Below are positions 20,659 to 23,186 of a stretch of 23,186 bases of DNA, in pieces; positions within the stretch are counted from its first letter, which is position 1, and every line of letters begins with the position of its first letter. This DNA is from an uncultured Candidatus Saccharibacteria bacterium. Its GTDB lineage: Bacteria > Patescibacteriota > Saccharimonadia > Saccharimonadales > Saccharimonadaceae. A program made the position numbers and the translations under genes. The notes beneath the pieces were generated by a model, which was not told the origin of the DNA, did no database searches, and saw only the letters and a list, made by a program, of their open reading frames with translations. Location of the stretch: positions 1 through 23,186 of the forward strand of contig CAKVAO010000010.1 in the NCBI GenBank assembly GCA_934725355.1, read 5' to 3'.

Positions 20659-22059
20659 ATGCCAGAGGTTAAACCAGCAGAAGTCCAGGCTCCTGCTGTC
20701 ATTAAGGTCGTCGGTGTCGGCGGTGCTGGTGGCGCAGCTGTCAACCGTATGAAGGATGCCGGTATCGAGGGTGTTCAATTTATTGCAATCAACACAGATG
20801 CGCAGGCTTTGCACCATTCACAGGCTGATGTGAAGATTCATATCGGTAAGGATACTACACGTGGTTTGGGTGCTGGTGCTGATCCATCAGTTGGCGAAGC
20901 AGCCGCCCGTGAAAGCGTTGACGAAATTAAGAAAGCAATAGATGGCGCTGATATGGCGTTTATTACCTTTGGTGCTGGTGGTGGTACTGGTACTGGCGCC
21001 GCTCCTGTTGTGGCTGAGGTGGCTCGCGATATGGGCATTCTAACTGTCGGCGTTGTAACGCGTCCGTTCACCTTCGAGGGTCAGAAGCGTCGCATGAACG
21101 CTGATCTAGGTATTGCCAATATTTCTAAGGTAGTAGATACGCTAATTACCATTCCTAATGATCGCTTGCTGCAGACGATTGATCGTCGCACACCGCTACT
21201 TGAGACATTCAAGATTGCTGATGATATATTGCGTCAAGGTGTTCAGGGCATTTCCGAACTAATTACGCAGAATGGCTTAATTAACCTAGACTTCGCTGAT
21301 GTGAAGGCAATTATGTCTAATGCAGGTTCAGCCTTGATGGGTATCGGCCGTGCCAGTGGCGACGACCGTGCTGAGAAGGCGGCACACCAAGCAATTGAGT
21401 CACCGCTAATTGAAGTCAGCATTGATGGTGCGCGCGGTGTACTATTCAACGTCACTGGTGGCTATGATATGTCGATGGCTGAGGTTCAAGAGGCTGCTGA
21501 AATCATTACAGCTGCCGTATCACCAGACGCCAATATTATTTTCGGCGCTACCTTGAAGCCTGAAATGGAAGACGAGCTAATTATCACAGTGGTGGCAACT
21601 GGCTTTGACTCAAACTACTTCGCTACTAATGAAGGTCGTCGGCCTAGTGCAGTGTCTGCTGCTGCCGAGACACCAAAGGAAGAGGCAAAGACCCCAGAGG
21701 CGGTCGCTACGGCTGTTGATAACATCAATCTAGATAGTATTGATTTAGACAATGACGCCGATACTACTGGTGCTGGTGTAACTGATTTTAATGCCGAGGC
21801 AACCAATGATACGGCATGGACTTGGCCGAACGCTGACGCCGAAGTAACTAACGACGCAGACTCTGACTTGGACGACAAGTCGGACAATGCGGATACATCT
21901 GGCAATACTGATAGCGATGACGATAAGGCTAATACAGCTGACAATAATCTACTGAGTCCATCTAGTGATGATGAGGATGAGGAATCGCGTGATACGTTGT
22001 TTGATACGCCGTCCTTCCTGCGCCGTCGTTTCCATCACAAGAATAAGGAAAATCGCTAG
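20659..22059 (+). CDS. ftsZ: Cell division protein FtsZ
   Basis: 466 residues. The tubulin-like GTPase polymerises into the division ring. Nucleotide-binding elements are VVGVGGAGGAAVNRM at 17-31, the tubulin signature GGGTGTG at 107-113 (preceded by FGA, where AGM or similar is more common) and TRPFTFEG at 134-141. The T7 loop NLDFADVK at 209-216 carries the catalytic aspartates 211 and 214. From about 330 a long, very acidic Asp/Asn/Thr-rich linker runs to about 450, followed by a conserved C-terminal peptide of the form DTPSFLRRRF that binds FtsA, and a basic end. The strong Shine-Dalgarno AGGAGG is 4 bases before the ATG. The stop overlaps the nrdR GTG start by one base. Confidence 0.97.
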   Translation: MPEVKPAEVQAPAVIKVVGVGGAGGAAVNRMKDAGIEGVQFIAINTDAQALHHSQADVKIHIGKDTTRGLGAGADPSVGEAAARESVDEIKKAIDGADMAFITFGAGGGTGTGAAPVVAEVARDMGILTVGVVTRPFTFEGQKRRMNADLGIANISKVVDTLITIPNDRLLQTIDRRTPLLETFKIADDILRQGVQGISELITQNGLINLDFADVKAIMSNAGSALMGIGRASGDDRAEKAAHQAIESPLIEVSIDGARGVLFNVTGGYDMSMAEVQEAAEIITAAVSPDANIIFGATLKPEMEDELIITVVATGFDSNYFATNEGRRPSAVSAAAETPKEEAKTPEAVATAVDNINLDSIDLDNDADTTGAGVTDFNAEATNDTAWTWPNADAEVTNDADSDLDDKSDNADTSGNTDSDDDKANTADNNLLSPSSDDEDEESRDTLFDTPSFLRRRFHHKNKENR

Positions 22060-22529
22060 TGCAATGCCTAAAATGTAAACATGATGATAGCCGTGTTGTA
22101 GAGTCGCGTGATGCAGGTTCGGCGATACGTCGTCGCCGTGAGTGCTTGAACTGTGGCACGCGCTTTACAACCTACGAGCGCATCGAGCATCCTAACTTAG
22201 CTGTCGTTAAATCGGACGGTCGTAAAGTACTATTTGATCGACAGAAACTATATAATGCTATCCAGCGCTCAGTGGGTAAGACTCTAGATAACGAAACCGA
22301 GGTGGATGATATCGTGACCAAGGTTGAAGACCGTCTGTATGCTGATGGCGAGCTAGAATTTCCTTCTAGTAAGATCGGTGACTTGGTGATGGACGAGCTA
22401 GCGCACCGCAATGAAGTGGCGTATGTGCGCTTTGCTAGTGTTTACAAAAAGTTCAAGAATGCCGACGAATTTGCGCAAACTCTGCAAGAGCTACGGCGCA
22501 ACCTAGAAAACGAGAAAAATAAGGAATAA
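22059..22529 (+). CDS. nrdR: Transcriptional repressor NrdR
   Basis: 156 residues, the usual NrdR length. An N-terminal zinc ribbon has Cys3, Cys6, Cys29 and Cys32; the loop between the pairs is two residues shorter than in E. coli NrdR. RRRRECLNCGTRFTTYER is diagnostic. The ATP-cone domain follows (about 46-136), with VVKSDGRKVLFDRQKLYNAI at its start. NrdR senses ATP/dATP and represses ribonucleotide reductase genes through NrdR boxes; no such target gene is in the window. The GTG start overlaps the ftsZ stop by one base, so division and dNTP control are translationally coupled here. An AAGGAAAA stretch inside the ftsZ end can serve as ribosome binding site. Confidence 0.95.
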   Translation: MQCLKCKHDDSRVVESRDAGSAIRRRRECLNCGTRFTTYERIEHPNLAVVKSDGRKVLFDRQKLYNAIQRSVGKTLDNETEVDDIVTKVEDRLYADGELEFPSSKIGDLVMDELAHRNEVAYVRFASVYKKFKNADEFAQTLQELRRNLENEKNKE

Positions 22530-22564
22530 AAGGAATAACGGCTAGGGCAAACATGCCAATATGG

Positions 22565-22570
22565 TATAAA
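22565..22570 (+). promoter_or_regulatory. Possible -10 element before the thioredoxin-fold-like gene
   Basis: TATAAA lies 16 bases before the ATG at 22587, with no good -35. Read-through from nrdR is an alternative. Confidence 0.35.
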
Positions 22571-22586
22571 TAACGAGGAGGGTGGT

Positions 22587-22847
22587 ATGAAACTAACTAT
22601 GGTTTACCGTGAAAAATCAGATTGTCGTTTAATGGTAGAGAACTTTCTGCGTGATTTTCGCTTTCAAACTGGTAACGATATTAGTACGCTTGATCCTGAC
22701 ACGCGCGATGGCGCTGACTTCTGTCGCCTTCACGATATAGTCCGTTATCCGACACTGATTGCAACAATGCCCGACGGATCGGTTTATCGTATGTGGGCGG
22801 GCGATTTGCCAGCCATTAGTGATGCAGCGCTAGCTGCAAATGCTTAG
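22587..22847 (+). CDS. Small thioredoxin-fold-like protein
   Basis: 86 residues. The segment HDIVRYPTLIATMPDGSVYRMWAGD (about 49-73) has the thioredoxin-fold signature of a cis-Pro (YPT) followed by a strand and a DG turn. The N-terminal strand LTMVYREKSDC would place the redox site near residue 13, but only a single cysteine (SDCR) is there and no CxxC; the other cysteine, Cys46, is near FCRL. It is thus either a monothiol protein or a redox-inactive fold member. The start is well supported by GAGGAGGG at 22575-22582. It follows nrdR after 57 bases. The fold call is from pattern only; activity is unknown. Confidence 0.65.
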   Translation: MKLTMVYREKSDCRLMVENFLRDFRFQTGNDISTLDPDTRDGADFCRLHDIVRYPTLIATMPDGSVYRMWAGDLPAISDAALAANA

Positions 22848-22866
22848 ACACCTAAGCATGACCGTA

Positions 22867-22895
22867 TTGACAACAACTCTCTGTGCTTATACAAT
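22867..22895 (+). promoter_or_regulatory. Near-consensus sigma-70 promoter of the right-edge gene
   Basis: TTGACA (22867-22872), exactly 17 bases, TACAAT (22890-22895). It is the best -35/-10 pair in the window. Predicted transcription begins near 22902, giving a leader of about 88 nt to the ATG at 22990. Confidence 0.75.
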
Positions 22896-22989
22896 AGGGA
22901 TTGTAATAGAGGTATGATATGTAGCTTTAACAGGTGCGATGTCAATTGCTATCTGTATGTTCGTTCGTGGCTACGTTAAGAGGAAGGTG

Positions 22990-23186
22990 ATGAAGACTAA
23001 AAATCGAAATACATTAAACAAAACAGCAGATTCGGCTGTGTCGCGCGGTAAATTGGCGACACTGGTCAGTAGTTGCGGGGGGGGTGCTCCCTTTCTCGAT
23101 CGATTAAATTAACTAAGACAATTGTTTTGTCATTTGTGGGGCTTGCACTTGTAACAGCAGGTTTGTCGGTTATCGGCATAACAGCT
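22990..23186 (+). CDS. N-terminus of an exported or membrane-anchored protein, out of frame at a G8 tract, runs off the window
   Basis: ATG 22990, preceded by GAGGAAGG, opens a Lys/Asn/Thr-rich N-terminus (MKTKNRNTLNKTADSAVSRG). Eight consecutive G follow at 23077-23084. In the written frame translation stops at 23110-23112 after 40 residues. In the adjacent frame, from 23085 to the window end, the sequence reads as a basic stretch plus a hydrophobic segment (IKLTKTIVLSFVGLALVTAG), an evident signal or anchor sequence. One added G, or two removed, would fuse the two parts. The earlier in-frame ATG at 22957 and a TTG at 23073 in the downstream frame are alternative starts. It may be a phase-variable surface gene in the OFF state, a decayed gene or an assembly error. 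The rest lies beyond the window. Confidence 0.55.
23077..23084 (+). repeat. Homopolymeric G8 tract inside a coding region
   Basis: Eight consecutive G, the longest mononucleotide run I noticed in the window, located exactly at the point where coding potential changes frame. Confidence 0.85.

Noticed and set aside
22914..22979. A 21-codon ORF (ATG 22914) with three Cys in the leader of the right-edge gene
   Set aside because: GAGG abuts the ATG too closely and there is no attenuator hairpin or amino-acid run, so there is not enough support for a leader peptide.

Overview
The window looks like a chromosomal segment of a candidate-phyla (Patescibacteria/CPR) bacterium, most likely a Saccharibacteria (TM7) relative. 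I base this on the combination of a DUF5663-type small protein, three very large tandem VirB6/TrbL-like membrane proteins, a minimal ftsA-ftsZ-nrdR division block, short compact housekeeping genes, several promoters so close to their ATG that the mRNA should be leaderless, and a standard code in which TGA is almost never used as a stop. This is pattern recognition, not a database search.

Layout. Positions 1-1983 are the 3' part of a surface protein made of ~133-residue DUF11-type repeats, ending in a sortase-like AQTG signal. A DUF5663-like gene follows (2103-2525), then peptide deformylase on the minus strand (2629-3312), the only minus-strand gene I support. From 3414 to 12152 three paralogous membrane proteins of 863, 923 and 1106 residues share one plan: signal peptide, cysteine-containing extracytoplasmic domain, conserved multi-TM core, long basic/helical cytoplasmic tail. 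Two of them share a perfectly identical 235-bp core. A small winged-helix regulator and recJ follow (12265-14290), then rplU (bL21), a cluster of REP-like palindromes, rpsU (bS21), a short family of terminator-like repeats, and an orphan 248-residue gene. Positions 16300-18101 hold a GatB/YqeY-like gene, an adenylate-kinase-like gene and map (methionine aminopeptidase) as a tight operon. Next come a coiled-coil gene with a damaged or non-standard 5' end, an orphan 184-residue gene, then ftsA, ftsZ and nrdR (19332-22529), a small thioredoxin-fold-like gene, and at the right edge the start of a membrane-anchored or secreted protein interrupted by a run of eight G.

How the genes fit together. 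The housekeeping genes cover protein maturation (def, map), ribosome (rplU, rpsU), nucleotide balance (adk-like, nrdR), DNA repair (recJ) and division (ftsA, ftsZ). The accessory part concerns the cell surface: a repeat adhesin-like protein, three VirB6-like proteins with large ectodomains, and a possibly phase-variable exported protein. In an episymbiont-like organism these would be natural candidates for host contact and secretion; this last step is inference.

No stretch above 300 bases lacks a gene. The longest intergenic regions (14701-14939, 15165-15426) are filled by repeats, terminators and promoters. I saw no tRNA, rRNA, CRISPR array, transposase or integrase.
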